DNA of 64,000 nt from Candidatus Methanoperedentaceae archaeon (GCA_003104905.1 PQAS01000050.1:91150-155149); one strand, 5' to 3'. Shown: positions 1 to 9,164, counted from the first letter of the stretch. Numbers and translations are program-made. The notes: generated from the sequence alone by a model not told the origin.

Positions 1-2
1 AC

Positions 3-776
3 AGGCCCGTGACGCATGTGGTTGGCGAAGCGATGCTTCGTGGAGATATTAAGGAAGCAGCTATGACATATATTGCGAAAGCATATCCTGAAGAAAATGA
101 GGACATTAGAAAAGCGCGGCAGTTCGTATATGATACGGGAGATTTCAAGGAAGGAGTGAAAATATATCCTCTTCATCTGCAATTCGAAAGAGCTATGATG
201 AGCCATCTGATAGCCCATCCGGATGATCATGCCGGGGCTTTCAGAGCATTATCGCCAAAATTGATGGCAATGTTCCTGCATGCATACCAGTCATATATTT
301 TCAACATTATATTGAGCCGCCGCATCGAATCCGGCATGTCGATACATGAGGCTTATGACGGGGATATCGTGTGTTTCAAGAACGAGATGGGATTGCCCGA
401 TTCTTCAAGGCTCCAGAAAGTAAACCCGGACAACCTTGACGGTATCAATAATCTCGTAAACAGGGGCCGGGCATTTGTGACAGCACCTCTTGTGGGATAT
501 GAAACCCAATTTGCACAAGGACTGACCGGGGAAATAGAACGAGCTGTTGTTAAAGAATTGAAGATTGACCTTGAAGGTTTCAGGGTTCCGGCCATGCCTG
601 AATTAGCATCGAAGGGGCTTCGGAGGGAAATAATACTACCATTTAAGCCGGAATTCAGTGTTGGAGAGGATGAGAAAAATGAAGGGAAGATAAAAGTGTC
701 GCTTTGTTTTTCGCTGCAAAAGGGAAGTTATGCAACAACCGTATTGAGGGAGTATATGAAGATAACAAAATCTTAA
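3..776 (+). CDS. truD: tRNA pseudouridine(13) synthase TruD, C-terminal part (cut by window edge)
   Basis: The reading frame is open to the left edge, reading R-P-V-T-H-V-V-G-E, so the true start and the catalytic N-terminal part lie outside the window. TruD isomerises U13 in the D-arm of tRNAs. The visible part matches the TruD insertion and C-terminal region: the stretch around FLHAYQSYIFN (about residues 90-100 of the visible part), RGRAFVTAPLVGYE, and the closing LPFKPEFSV-type segment. The next gene is convergent. Family assignment is confident; activity cannot be judged because the catalytic aspartate is not visible. Confidence 0.9.
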   Translation, partial: RPVTHVVGEAMLRGDIKEAAMTYIAKAYPEENEDIRKARQFVYDTGDFKEGVKIYPLHLQFERAMMSHLIAHPDDHAGAFRALSPKLMAMFLHAYQSYIFNIILSRRIESGMSIHEAYDGDIVCFKNEMGLPDSSRLQKVNPDNLDGINNLVNRGRAFVTAPLVGYETQFAQGLTGEIERAVVKELKIDLEGFRVPAMPELASKGLRREIILPFKPEFSVGEDEKNEGKIKVSLCFSLQKGSYATTVLREYMKITKS

Positions 777-815
777 GGTATCGATAACATCTTGATATTC
801 CCACATTTTTTTGTT

Positions 816-1574
816 TCATTGTGCATTATTTTCAATGAGAGCCTCATGAACCGCTTCCCTGACAATATATCCTGCTTTATGCAGTATGGTATCTTTTATT
901 TCGGCATCTCTTTCCATGCTTGCAGTGCAGGGATATGCGTGATGCGTATTTGAGATGACCTCATCAAGTTTGCTGTCCACAGGAACGTTCTTAAGTTTCT
1001 GTGCGATATAATAAGCGCAGCCGCATGGCTGGCTGGATATGATTTGTACTGTGGCAATATTGTTATTCAGGACTCCTATTTTAAATACAGGGAAGCCTAT
1101 TTTAAAATGCTCTATAAAATTATCTATTAATGGATCTTCATATTTCTTAAGAGAGCAGAATGGTTTTGGAGCTGCAAAAACAATACCGGCTTTTTCGCAT
1201 TTTTCTTTGATCTGGTTTCTTAATCCTGCTGGCAGCCAGTTTGGCTCTTCAATGGGGGCTATGATCAAACGTGTGCCTGCATCTTTTGCCAGGGCGGGGA
1301 GTTCGGCGATTATATCAGGATGCAAATTTATAGCTAACAATACATCGTTTTTCGGCAGGCTGGGAGGTAGATATTTCATTGGCTCTTCTATGTACACCGG
1401 CATATCCGGAGGTTGTGTGTAGATACCGGTAATGTTATTCGCAAAATCAAGTTTTTTATCGTCCCTGCAAAAAATGCATAATTTATCACAGGAAATACAG
1501 AAATTCCTGAAATTTAATAGGTTCCCAATAACGCGTTCTCCGAATTTTCCATTATAAGCAATATAAATTCGCAT
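816..1574 (-). CDS. DUF166 family protein
   Basis: A protein of about 252 residues matching DUF166, a methanogen family sometimes mislabelled thymidylate synthase. The start is placed at the ATG giving MRIYIAYNGKF, because an AAGGA ribosome-binding site lies just upstream; ATGs at 1577 and 1589 are alternatives. The N-terminal third carries a four-cysteine motif, C-x2-C-x3-C-x2-C (CISCDKLCIFC), and further cysteines occur at QPCGC and YPC, so a bound metal or Fe-S cluster is plausible (inference). It is convergent with truD and divergent from the kinase gene. No function is established for the family. Confidence 0.8.
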   Translation of the reverse strand: MRIYIAYNGKFGERVIGNLLNFRNFCISCDKLCIFCRDDKKLDFANNITGIYTQPPDMPVYIEEPMKYLPPSLPKNDVLLAINLHPDIIAELPALAKDAGTRLIIAPIEEPNWLPAGLRNQIKEKCEKAGIVFAAPKPFCSLKKYEDPLIDNFIEHFKIGFPVFKIGVLNNNIATVQIISSQPCGCAYYIAQKLKNVPVDSKLDEVISNTHHAYPCTASMERDAEIKDTILHKAGYIVREAVHEALIENNAQ

Positions 1575-1693
1575 CATTTTTTCCTTCATATATTATTTTC
1601 TTGTTCATAGCATCACACTCCAGTATATATTCATGTGAGTTTATATTGGCATTGAGGTCTTTTGAAAAATTATATTTTCTACTTGAAAAAATT

Positions 1694-1753
1694 ATGAAAA
1701 AAAGTCCGAATTGCATAGATGAAAGACAGGTAAAACAGGTGGAAAGAGCATGA
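1694..1753 (+). CDS. possible 19-residue upstream ORF coupled to the sensor kinase
   Basis: ATG at 1694 opens a 19-codon frame ending in TGA at 1751-1753, overlapping the kinase ATG at 1750 as ATGA. Its interior holds the AGGTGGA-like ribosome-binding site of the kinase gene. It lacks a good ribosome-binding site of its own and resembles nothing known. It could be a translationally coupled leader or a chance frame. Confidence 0.2.
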   Translation: MKKSPNCIDERQVKQVERA

Positions 1754-4326
1754 ATCCATTATTTAAGCTTTTGGCGATAATAGTGTCGGTTTTCCTGATG
1801 GGATTTCTTCTAGAGGAGGCTACAGATTTATCAGGAATAAATAATCCGGAATCGCTGGAAGATACATTTGAATTATTATCTGAATTATTCTCTGTTTTTG
1901 TTGCTCTTTCGATTTTTGGCATAACGTGGTATGCTTATGATAAAAGCAGGGATAATCATTCTCTTTTTTTGGGTGCAACTTTTCTTATTACCGGACTTTT
2001 GATCCTTTTTCATTTACTTTCCTATCCTTTCATGCCTGATTTTATCACCCCCAATTCATCTCATAAGGCAGCCATTTTTTTTCTTGAATCCCGATTCATC
2101 ATGGCCTTTTTACTGCTTACAAGTGTTTATGTGCAAAAAGATTCACTTCCTAAATTGATAAACAAATCTGCCCTGTTATTGTTTGTAATAGCAATATTAT
2201 CAATCCCCCTTTTCTTTGTGTTTTTTCAAGAAGATTGTCCTTTTTGTGCATTTGACCTTAATAGTTATTCCACAGCGACTATATCCATATTATTTGTAAT
2301 TTCAATTTTTATTTTTGTTGCAGGCTATCTTTATACAGAAAGAGCTAAAGGAATAGGGCAAAACAACTTAAGTTATTTAGCACAAGGCTCATGCATCATA
2401 CTTTTTAGTAATCTGGTCTACTTTTCATTTGAATTCTCAGGGCATTTCCTCATAATCACCGGTTTTTTCTATTTTTATCTTGGCCTGTATAAATCGTCTG
2501 TAGAACTACCCTACGTAAAGCTGGCCGTAGTAGAGGAAAAACTTCGTAAAGGGGTGGAGAATAAGTACCGTACTCTATTTGATAACGCAAATGATGCAAT
2601 AATAACAACGGATCTTGAATATCTTGTTACTTCATGGAACCGCAGCGCTGCGAAACTTTTTGGATGGGAAGCGGATGAGGTGATGGGAAAGAAGCTTTCA
2701 AACCTTATAGTTCCGTTATATCTGCAGACCCAGGGAGAAGAAATCATCCGTGATACCATTGATGGCAAATCTGCGTTCGGGATTGAAACAGTGAATGCCC
2801 GTAAGGATGGCAGCATGATTTTTGTGAGTTTGACAACATCCCAATTGTTGGACTCATATCATAATTTAGCGGGTCTATCATTCATTATCCGTGATATCAC
2901 CGAACGCAAAAAGGCAGAGGATTTACTTAAGAAATCAAAGGAATTCTCTGAAACTGTTATTAACAGCATGAATGACGCTATGGGCGTCATTGATGTCAAT
3001 AATTTCACTATAACCGATGTAAATTCAGTTTTCCTGAAAAATCTTGGGATGACAAAAGAAGAAGTGATAGGAAAACCCTGTTACGAGATTACTCATAAAC
3101 GTACCCAACCGTGTCCTGGTGATATTTGCCCTCTTCTGAATACTTTGGATACCGGCAAATATTCAATAGTCGAGCATGAACATTATATCAATAATTGGGA
3201 AAAGCAATATGTTGAAGTCTCTACATCACCCATAATAGATGAAAATGGAAAAGTCGTTAATGTCATTTATGTTGCAAGGGACATTACCGAACGAAAGCGA
3301 GCTGAAAAAACAATCGAAGGAAGTTTGAAACAGCTTGAAGAGGAAAAAGCCAAAACGGAAAGTATTATTGCTGCAATCGGAGATGCGATCAGCATTCAGG
3401 ACACTGATTTTAGGGTATTGTACCAAAATAAAATCCATCAGGATATTATGGGCGACCAAAAAGGCGAGTATTGTTACAGAAAATATGAGCACAGAGATCA
3501 CATTTGTGAGGGATGTCCCGTGAACCTGTCTTTTAAGGATGGTAAGATTCATACAGAAGAAAGGTGTATGATTAGGGGGGAAGAGAAAATTTTCTTTGAA
3601 ATTACAGCGTCTCCGTTAAGGGATTCAACAGGTAATATCATTGCAGGTATTGAAGTTGCGAGGAATATCACTGAACGCAAAAAGACTGAAGATCAAATTG
3701 CAGGTTCTCTTCATGAGAAAGAAACGCTACTGAAAGAAATACACCATCGTGTAAAGAACAATATGCAAATCGTTTCCAGTCTCCTTGATTATCAAACCCA
3801 GTTCATCAAAGATAAAAACGTGATCGATATATTTATAGAAAGCCAGAACAGGATAGCATCTATGGCTCTTGTGCATGAAAAACTTTATCAATCAAAAGAC
3901 CTGGCAAGAATCGATTTCTATGATTACATGAGTGATCTCGTAGCTAACGTTTTTCAGTCTTATGTGAAAAATTCCGGGAAAATCAAACTTAATATGAATA
4001 TCGAAAACATTCAACTGGATATTGATCTTGCCATTCCGTGCGGATTAATAATCAATGAACTGTTAACAAATTCTTTAAAATACGCATTTCCAGCAGGTAG
4101 AGAAGGTGAAATTAAGGTAGCGTTTCACAAAACAGATGAAAATATGCTTCAACTTATGATAAGTGATAATGGGATTGGCATTCCTAATGATATGGATATC
4201 AGAAAAACCGGGTCATTGGGTTTACACCTTGTTTCAATACTGGCAGAAAACCAGCTTCATGGCAAAATCAATATTAATCGGAATGAAGGAACAGAATTTA
4301 CAATTGAATTTAAAGGGATAAAATGA
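1750..4326 (+). CDS. membrane PAS-domain sensor histidine kinase (HisKA_2 type)
   Basis: An 858-residue sensor kinase. Residues 1 to about 250 form six or seven hydrophobic segments resembling a MASE-type membrane sensor. Three PAS domains follow (about 270-388, 395-520, 530-650), each ending in an ITERK linker. PAS2 and PAS3 carry cysteine-rich inserts (CYEITH...CPGDICP; CYRKYEH...CEGCP) that may sense redox or bind a metal or cofactor (inference). The transmitter has the HisKA_2 motif EIHHRVKNN with His665/666, then a HATPase domain with NELLTNSLKYAF, DNGIGIP and GSLGLHL. It overlaps the response-regulator gene by four bases (ATGA), so the two are co-translated. The ligand is unknown. Confidence 0.9.
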   Translation: MNPLFKLLAIIVSVFLMGFLLEEATDLSGINNPESLEDTFELLSELFSVFVALSIFGITWYAYDKSRDNHSLFLGATFLITGLLILFHLLSYPFMPDFITPNSSHKAAIFFLESRFIMAFLLLTSVYVQKDSLPKLINKSALLLFVIAILSIPLFFVFFQEDCPFCAFDLNSYSTATISILFVISIFIFVAGYLYTERAKGIGQNNLSYLAQGSCIILFSNLVYFSFEFSGHFLIITGFFYFYLGLYKSSVELPYVKLAVVEEKLRKGVENKYRTLFDNANDAIITTDLEYLVTSWNRSAAKLFGWEADEVMGKKLSNLIVPLYLQTQGEEIIRDTIDGKSAFGIETVNARKDGSMIFVSLTTSQLLDSYHNLAGLSFIIRDITERKKAEDLLKKSKEFSETVINSMNDAMGVIDVNNFTITDVNSVFLKNLGMTKEEVIGKPCYEITHKRTQPCPGDICPLLNTLDTGKYSIVEHEHYINNWEKQYVEVSTSPIIDENGKVVNVIYVARDITERKRAEKTIEGSLKQLEEEKAKTESIIAAIGDAISIQDTDFRVLYQNKIHQDIMGDQKGEYCYRKYEHRDHICEGCPVNLSFKDGKIHTEERCMIRGEEKIFFEITASPLRDSTGNIIAGIEVARNITERKKTEDQIAGSLHEKETLLKEIHHRVKNNMQIVSSLLDYQTQFIKDKNVIDIFIESQNRIASMALVHEKLYQSKDLARIDFYDYMSDLVANVFQSYVKNSGKIKLNMNIENIQLDIDLAIPCGLIINELLTNSLKYAFPAGREGEIKVAFHKTDENMLQLMISDNGIGIPNDMDIRKTGSLGLHLVSILAENQLHGKININRNEGTEFTIEFKGIK

Positions 4327-5144
4327 CGCAGGATAAGACTTTGAAACAGATATTGATAGTTGAAGACGAAATTATTATTGCTGAAGGTTTACAAAGGAAA
4401 TTGAAGAAGATGGGTTATGATGTTCCGGCAATAGTATCTTCAGGAGAAGAAACTATTAAAATGGTAAAAGAAAATAATCCTGATCTCGTGCTGATGGATA
4501 TTGTAATCCATGGCAAGATGGACGGAATTGAAACCGCAGGACAAATACATAATCTTTTTGACATTCCGGTTGTGTACCTTACCGCTTTTGCTGATGAAAA
4601 AACACTCGAACGAGCAAAAATTACAGAACCGTTCGGATATTTGATTAAGCCATTCAAAGAAAGAGAATTACAAATAACTATTGAGATCGCTCTCTATAAA
4701 CATGAAATGGAAGAAAAGTTAAAACAGAGTGAAAGAAGTCTGCGGGAAAAGAACCAATGGCTTGCAGCAGTGATTGAAAGCATAGGCGATGCTGTGATTG
4801 CCACTGATCCGGAAGGAACAATAAGACTTATGAACCCGATAGCTGAGGCAATGACAGGATGGAAACAGAATGAGGCTTTAGGGAAACCACTAACAGGTAT
4901 ATTCAATGTTATTAGCGAAGATACGGGCAAAAAAATCGAAAATCCTGTAACAAAGGCAATTAGAGAAGAAAAATTCTATGGTCTTGCTGATCATACAATA
5001 TTGGTGACAAAGGAAGGTATAAAAATTCCCGTTGATATTATCGGTTCAACAATCAAGATGGACGGAGATGGTATCATTGGTATTGTATTGATTTTCTGTG
5101 ATATCTTTGAACGCAAAAGAATTTATGAGGCGTTGAAAAATTGA
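4323..5144 (+). CDS. response regulator with REC and PAS domains
   Basis: A 273-residue protein. Residues 1 to about 125 are a receiver domain with acidic pocket E14-D15-E16, phospho-acceptor D59 in LVLMDIVIHG, the switch threonine in YLTAFAD and the conserved lysine in LIKPF. A short coiled-coil linker and one PAS domain (about 145-265) follow. There is no DNA-binding output domain, so it probably signals by protein contact. It starts inside the stop of the sensor kinase and ends nine bases before the KaiC-like gene, suggesting kinase, regulator and ATPase form one pathway. Confidence 0.9.
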   Translation: MTQDKTLKQILIVEDEIIIAEGLQRKLKKMGYDVPAIVSSGEETIKMVKENNPDLVLMDIVIHGKMDGIETAGQIHNLFDIPVVYLTAFADEKTLERAKITEPFGYLIKPFKERELQITIEIALYKHEMEEKLKQSERSLREKNQWLAAVIESIGDAVIATDPEGTIRLMNPIAEAMTGWKQNEALGKPLTGIFNVISEDTGKKIENPVTKAIREEKFYGLADHTILVTKEGIKIPVDIIGSTIKMDGDGIIGIVLIFCDIFERKRIYEALKN

Positions 5145-5153
5145 GGAATAACG

Positions 5154-5858
5154 ATGAATGACTACTTACTTGGAATCAAAGAACTGGATAATGAAATCGA
5201 GGGAATAAGAAAAGGTTCGAATATTATGTTGATCGGCCCTCCCATGAGTGGAAAGGAGTTGATCCTTAATTTCATTATGTATCATGGTGCAGCCATAAAT
5301 GGGAATGCAGTAATATCTGTGACGACACGGGAATCAGCCCCTCATATTCTGGAATGGTTCAAAGAAAATAAATTGAATTTGCCTCTGGACCGTATCGGCA
5401 TAATAGACTGCGTAAGCAAAACCCTTGGCGGTACACTCAAAGAGGATGAAAATATTAGAATAGCAAGCAGTCCGGTTGATCTGACAGGAATTGGAGTGAA
5501 AATCAGTTATTACTTCGAAGAATTCATAACTAAAAAGAATATTCCGAAAAACCAGCTCCATATAAATTCACTTTCAACCATTTTAATGTATTCAAATATC
5601 CAGACAGTTTTCAGGTTCCTCCATGTATTTACAGGCCGCATAAAATCAACCGGAGGTCTGGGGATATATATGATCGAAAGCGGCATACATGACGAACAGG
5701 CGATAGCGACATTAAAACAACTTTTTGACGGCATAATAGAAATCAGGACAGAAAGTGATAAGAATCTTATACGAGTAGTTGGTCTGTCATCAAAACCTAC
5801 TTCCTGGTTTGAATATGAGATAGAAGATGCAAAACTGAAGATAGTGGGGAGAAAATAG
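5154..5858 (+). CDS. KaiC/GvpD-like RecA-superfamily ATPase
   Basis: A 234-residue single-domain RecA-fold protein. Walker A is GPPMSGKE (residues 28-35); the start LLGIKELDNEIEG is typical of KaiC-like ATPases that cluster with archaeal signal transduction genes. A canonical Walker B aspartate run is not obvious, so catalytic competence is uncertain. It is third in the operon with the sensor kinase and the REC-PAS regulator, so a signalling output or modulating role is likely (inference). Confidence 0.8.
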   Translation: MNDYLLGIKELDNEIEGIRKGSNIMLIGPPMSGKELILNFIMYHGAAINGNAVISVTTRESAPHILEWFKENKLNLPLDRIGIIDCVSKTLGGTLKEDENIRIASSPVDLTGIGVKISYYFEEFITKKNIPKNQLHINSLSTILMYSNIQTVFRFLHVFTGRIKSTGGLGIYMIESGIHDEQAIATLKQLFDGIIEIRTESDKNLIRVVGLSSKPTSWFEYEIEDAKLKIVGRK

Positions 5859-5904
5859 CATGAAGATTTTCTTCAAGTCGAAAATGATGTGAATTTTATT
5901 AATT

Positions 5905-7266
5905 TCATGGAATTATAAACTTCATAACATTGTGCGCAGACCGCAGCGAACCTTCCATGAATCCCTGGAAGTCAGAAAAAGCTTCTCCGCATATATGTAA
6001 ATTTTGATTCCCATTTTCATGTATTGAAAATGCTTCAAGTTTCGGGCTTACTTCCCATGATCGTATTCCAGGTCTCCAGATATGGCAGGCCGCACCATAC
6101 GGATCCCTTCCCCAATCTCGAATTCCATACATTATAATTCTATCGGGATCTACTTGCATTTGCTTTGCAAAAATCAAGGGCAATTCTTTATTAAGGCAAA
6201 TTTCAGATCTTTCATGATATTCATTAATAACATAGTTGCTCCAGAAGTTTATGTATGGCCGATCGCAGTATACCATGATACTGCCCTTATCTCCTTTCTT
6301 GAAATAATGCAGCTCCCTTGCGGGGAAATTGGCCATTCCTTCATTTGGGATATTTTCTTTCCACCAGGGATTTTCTATTATGAAAAAGCATTTCAATAGA
6401 GGAATTTCCATTACTGAAGTTAACAATTTCTTAATGTGTTCCGGTATACCATTTATGGATCTGATTGAACGGGGGGGAATAGCCAAAATAACATGTTTGG
6501 CACTGCATATCCTGCCATTGTCAAAGACAAGTTCGATCTTATCTCTTTCGGAAGACGTGATGGTTCGAAGTGTGTGCTCTTTATAAATTCCCACAGCTTT
6601 TTCATTTACTTTCTCAAGCATACTATCTGTAATTTTTTGCATACCATTCTTGATCCCCACAAGGTGTTCACTCATCTGGAACATCTTGATCATTGTAGTT
6701 ATCCACTCCGCAGCATTAGGATTCTCATGCACAAGATGGTAAAAGCTGCCATTTAATATCAGGAACTTGATCGCATCAAAACTTATCGTGTCACAAAAGA
6801 CATTCCAGAGGCCCTGGTTCCACAAAAATTTACCGTTATGTTTCCCTTCGCGCCTGATGTATTCCATTTCCTCTTCTTTCATATTGAGGATATCCACATC
6901 GGATTTATGTATTATCCGCCGTATCGCTAATCGGATCAACTCCAGAATAGTCAATCCTTTTTCATTGTTGTCAAGATCATATGTCAGCGGCAGATTATTA
7001 GAAGAGGGGCCGGAATACTCATGAAAATGTTCTGTTTCAAGACCAAGGTCCTCAATAAGTTTTTTCATAAGGGTCTGTTTTGTTGGGTCAAATCTCATAG
7101 CTCCAAACTCAGAATTGAATCCTTCCATCTGGACGGTCTCAATTCTTCCCCCGATCCTGTGGGTTGCCTCAAAAAGAGCAATTTTTTTATCCGGAGCAGC
7201 TTTCATGCAGCAGTAAAGGCCGGCGATCCCGCCTCCAATAATTGCTATATCAAAATTATCTTCCAT
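5905..7266 (-). CDS. FAD-dependent amine oxidase / flavin monooxygenase-like protein
   Basis: A 453-residue flavoprotein. The N-terminus has the Rossmann dinucleotide motif IIGGGIAGLYC (about residues 9-19), followed by the ATHRIGGRI segment of the amine oxidase family. The C-terminus has the FAD-contact motif LHICGEAFSDFQGFMEGSLRSA. Members oxidise amines, polyamines or carotenoid-like substrates; the substrate here is unknown. Its ATG overlaps the stop of the upstream zinc-finger-like gene (TAATG), indicating translational coupling. Confidence 0.85.
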   Translation of the reverse strand: MEDNFDIAIIGGGIAGLYCCMKAAPDKKIALFEATHRIGGRIETVQMEGFNSEFGAMRFDPTKQTLMKKLIEDLGLETEHFHEYSGPSSNNLPLTYDLDNNEKGLTILELIRLAIRRIIHKSDVDILNMKEEEMEYIRREGKHNGKFLWNQGLWNVFCDTISFDAIKFLILNGSFYHLVHENPNAAEWITTMIKMFQMSEHLVGIKNGMQKITDSMLEKVNEKAVGIYKEHTLRTITSSERDKIELVFDNGRICSAKHVILAIPPRSIRSINGIPEHIKKLLTSVMEIPLLKCFFIIENPWWKENIPNEGMANFPARELHYFKKGDKGSIMVYCDRPYINFWSNYVINEYHERSEICLNKELPLIFAKQMQVDPDRIIMYGIRDWGRDPYGAACHIWRPGIRSWEVSPKLEAFSIHENGNQNLHICGEAFSDFQGFMEGSLRSAHNVMKFIIP

Positions 7267-7778
7267 TATTCCAGCATTTTTTTGAACATCTTCCTGACAA
7301 TCATCCTTTTCAGTATGAAATAATCCTGGGTGGCAGCAATTACAGCCTGTTTTTCCATCATCTTTCTATCTTCGGGCCATCCTGCCATTACTTTCTTTAA
7401 GGTTCCCATCAGGATTTCCTTTTTTTGTTTTGGTAAACTTGTAATGATATCTGTTCTTGTTTTTGTGATCTTTATCCTGTCTTCTTCACAGAGTTCTGCA
7501 ATTGAATCGAGCATATCATCAATTGCGATAATTCTTTTTTCTTCAGGCATGGTTGAGAACTGCTCCATTCGGGCACCCAATATCTTTCGCCTTTCATCCT
7601 CAGGCTTTGATGCAAACATGTGTACAGCTTCCATCATCTGATAGATCTTTTCAGATTTGCGCTTATATTCCTGGCATACAGGACACCTTTCAAGATGTTC
7701 ATCCAGTGATGCTATATCTTTACCCCAGCACTCTTCACATGCTTTTGCCAACTTCTCCAACTCTTCTCTATGGCTCAT
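7266..7778 (-). CDS. zinc-finger (zf-HC2-like) protein coupled to amine oxidase
   Basis: A 170-residue protein. The N-terminus has C-E-E-C followed by HLERCPVC, a H-x3-C-x2-C arrangement like anti-sigma zinc-binding (zf-HC2) domains. The rest is charged and helical, with repeated units around PEE/PKQ/PED spaced about 40 residues (SKPEDERRK, TMPEEKRI, SLPKQKKE, GWPEDRKM), suggesting helical repeats. There is no membrane segment. It is translationally coupled to the downstream amine oxidase, so it may be its regulator or partner (inference). No specific function is recognised. Confidence 0.65.
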   Translation of the reverse strand: MSHREELEKLAKACEECWGKDIASLDEHLERCPVCQEYKRKSEKIYQMMEAVHMFASKPEDERRKILGARMEQFSTMPEEKRIIAIDDMLDSIAELCEEDRIKITKTRTDIITSLPKQKKEILMGTLKKVMAGWPEDRKMMEKQAVIAATQDYFILKRMIVRKMFKKMLE

Positions 7779-7903
7779 AAAAAAAAAATCACCTATTAAA
7801 AATAATAGGCATTTACTCAGATAAATAGTTACTTGAGAACATGATCAAAAGCCAAATCAAAAGCATAATATCTAACCACCATAATTCAGGAAAGGAGAAA
7901 ATT

Positions 7904-8704
7904 ATGCAAATTAAACGATTTCAAAAATGGCATTTAACGTTCAAAGTTTTTCCCGTCGTATTATTAATTATCATATTCAAACTTCTTGCCCACCAATTCA
8001 ACCTGGAGTTTATTTCCTTAAATCCGCTATTCTCCGGCATTGTAACTGCCAACATATTCCTGCTTGGATTTCTTATCGCAGGTGTTTTGTCAGATTATAA
8101 AGAGAGTGAAAAATTACCTGGAGATCTGGCAAACAGCATTGAAACAATTATCGATGAATGCTTGATAATCCACAAGAACAAGAAAGCAATACAGGCGTTC
8201 GAATGTTTGGGGCATACTCTGGAAATCACAAACTCCATAATAAATTGGTTCCACAAAAAAGAACGTACAAGAGCCTTATTGGATAAACTTTCCAACTTCA
8301 ATGATTTTTTCCTTAGTTTTGAGTCTTTAACGCAGGCGAATTTTATTGCCAGGTTGAAACAGGAACAGAGCGCCATCCGCCGTATTTTGATACGAATTCA
8401 TGCCATCCGTGAAACTTCTTTTGTTACAAGCGGGTATGCGATTGCAGAAGCAATTGCCATCATTCTTGCCGTGGGGCTAATTTTTGTCAGGATAGACCCT
8501 TTTTATGAGGCACTCTTTTTTGTAAGTGCTATCACGTTTTTGCAGATATATATGATCCTCCTGATCAAAGATCTTGACAATCCATTCGAATATTTTGGCG
8601 GGGGACCGGATGAGATCTCTTTAAAACCCCTGGAAGACCTGAGACTCCGGATCGAAGAAAAGATCAGGTCAACAAAGATTGAAAATGTGTCAGGGATTTT
8701 TTAA
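7904..8704 (+). CDS. membrane protein, possibly bestrophin-like (DUF4239-like)
   Basis: Starts at ATG 7904 because AAAGGAG lies at 7891-7897; an in-frame ATG at 7841 has no such site. The 266-residue product has hydrophobic segments near residues 15-35, 40-60, 195-215 and 220-240, separated by a long charged helical region. The pattern of two N-terminal and two C-terminal membrane helices, with a cytoplasmic middle and a DLDNPFEYF motif after the last helix, resembles bestrophin-like DUF4239 proteins (moderate confidence). It is a single-gene unit ahead of a repeat hairpin and tRNA-Gly. Confidence 0.6.
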   Translation: MQIKRFQKWHLTFKVFPVVLLIIIFKLLAHQFNLEFISLNPLFSGIVTANIFLLGFLIAGVLSDYKESEKLPGDLANSIETIIDECLIIHKNKKAIQAFECLGHTLEITNSIINWFHKKERTRALLDKLSNFNDFFLSFESLTQANFIARLKQEQSAIRRILIRIHAIRETSFVTSGYAIAEAIAIILAVGLIFVRIDPFYEALFFVSAITFLQIYMILLIKDLDNPFEYFGGGPDEISLKPLEDLRLRIEEKIRSTKIENVSGIF

Positions 8705-8741
8705 TTTATTATTGAGAAATGGCTCATCGCATGGAAAATCA

Positions 8742-8809
8742 ACCACAGAGTCCACAGAGAGCACAGAGCGTAGACGCTTTTCTCTGTGTACTCCGTGAAC
8801 TCTGTGGTT
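8742..8809. repeat. CACAGAG-type inverted repeat
   Basis: Left arm ACCACAGAGTCCACAGAGAG and a right arm ending in CTCTGTGGT form an imperfect long hairpin between the membrane-protein gene and tRNA-Gly. The same ACCACAGAGTTCACAGAG core recurs at 33287-33306. It looks like a dispersed palindromic repeat and may also act as a transcription end. Confidence 0.6.
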
Positions 8810-8908
8810 TTTCAAACCTGATGATATTAGGAAGTCTCAGCGTTATTACCGAAAGGTTAAATAAACAATGATTATCTATATATCGCTTGAATCATTATTG
8901 AGCATGAC

Positions 8909-9014
8909 GCGGTTGTGGTCTAGTGGCTATGACAGGGGCTTCCCAACAATTTTTGCATGTATGGCAAAAATCAGGAAACAGCCTCTAACCCGGGTTCGAA
9001 TCCCGGCAGCCGCA
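8909..9014 (+). tRNA. tRNA-Gly(CCC) with a 34-nt intron
   Basis: The acceptor stem GCGGTTG (8909-8915) pairs with CAGCCGC (9007-9013), discriminator A at 9014. The D-stem is GTC/GAC and the T-arm is CCGGG-TTCGAAT-CCCGG (8990-9006). The anticodon stem GGGGC (8935-8939) pairs with GCCTC (8981-8985), loop TTCCCA...A, anticodon CCC at 8942-8944. An intron at 8946-8979 interrupts after position 37, the usual archaeal site. TTCC (8940-8943) can pair with GGAA (8974-8977), flanked by 3-nt bulges, as the splicing endonuclease requires; the intron also has an ATTTTTGC/GCAAAAAT stem. CCA is not encoded. Confidence 0.9.
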
Positions 9015-9164
9015 TCTAATTATATGGGGGGTATACCGGGAATAAGACCGTTGTTAATAAAAGTAAATTTTATTATAAAAATGCATTACTTTTTCATAGA
9101 AATGAATAAATAGTATCAGGCAGTTAATATTACTTATTATACTAATAATAATGATGGCGATAAC

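Noticed and set aside
8868..9113. 81-codon frame on the plus strand
   Set aside because: It runs through the intron-containing tRNA-Gly.
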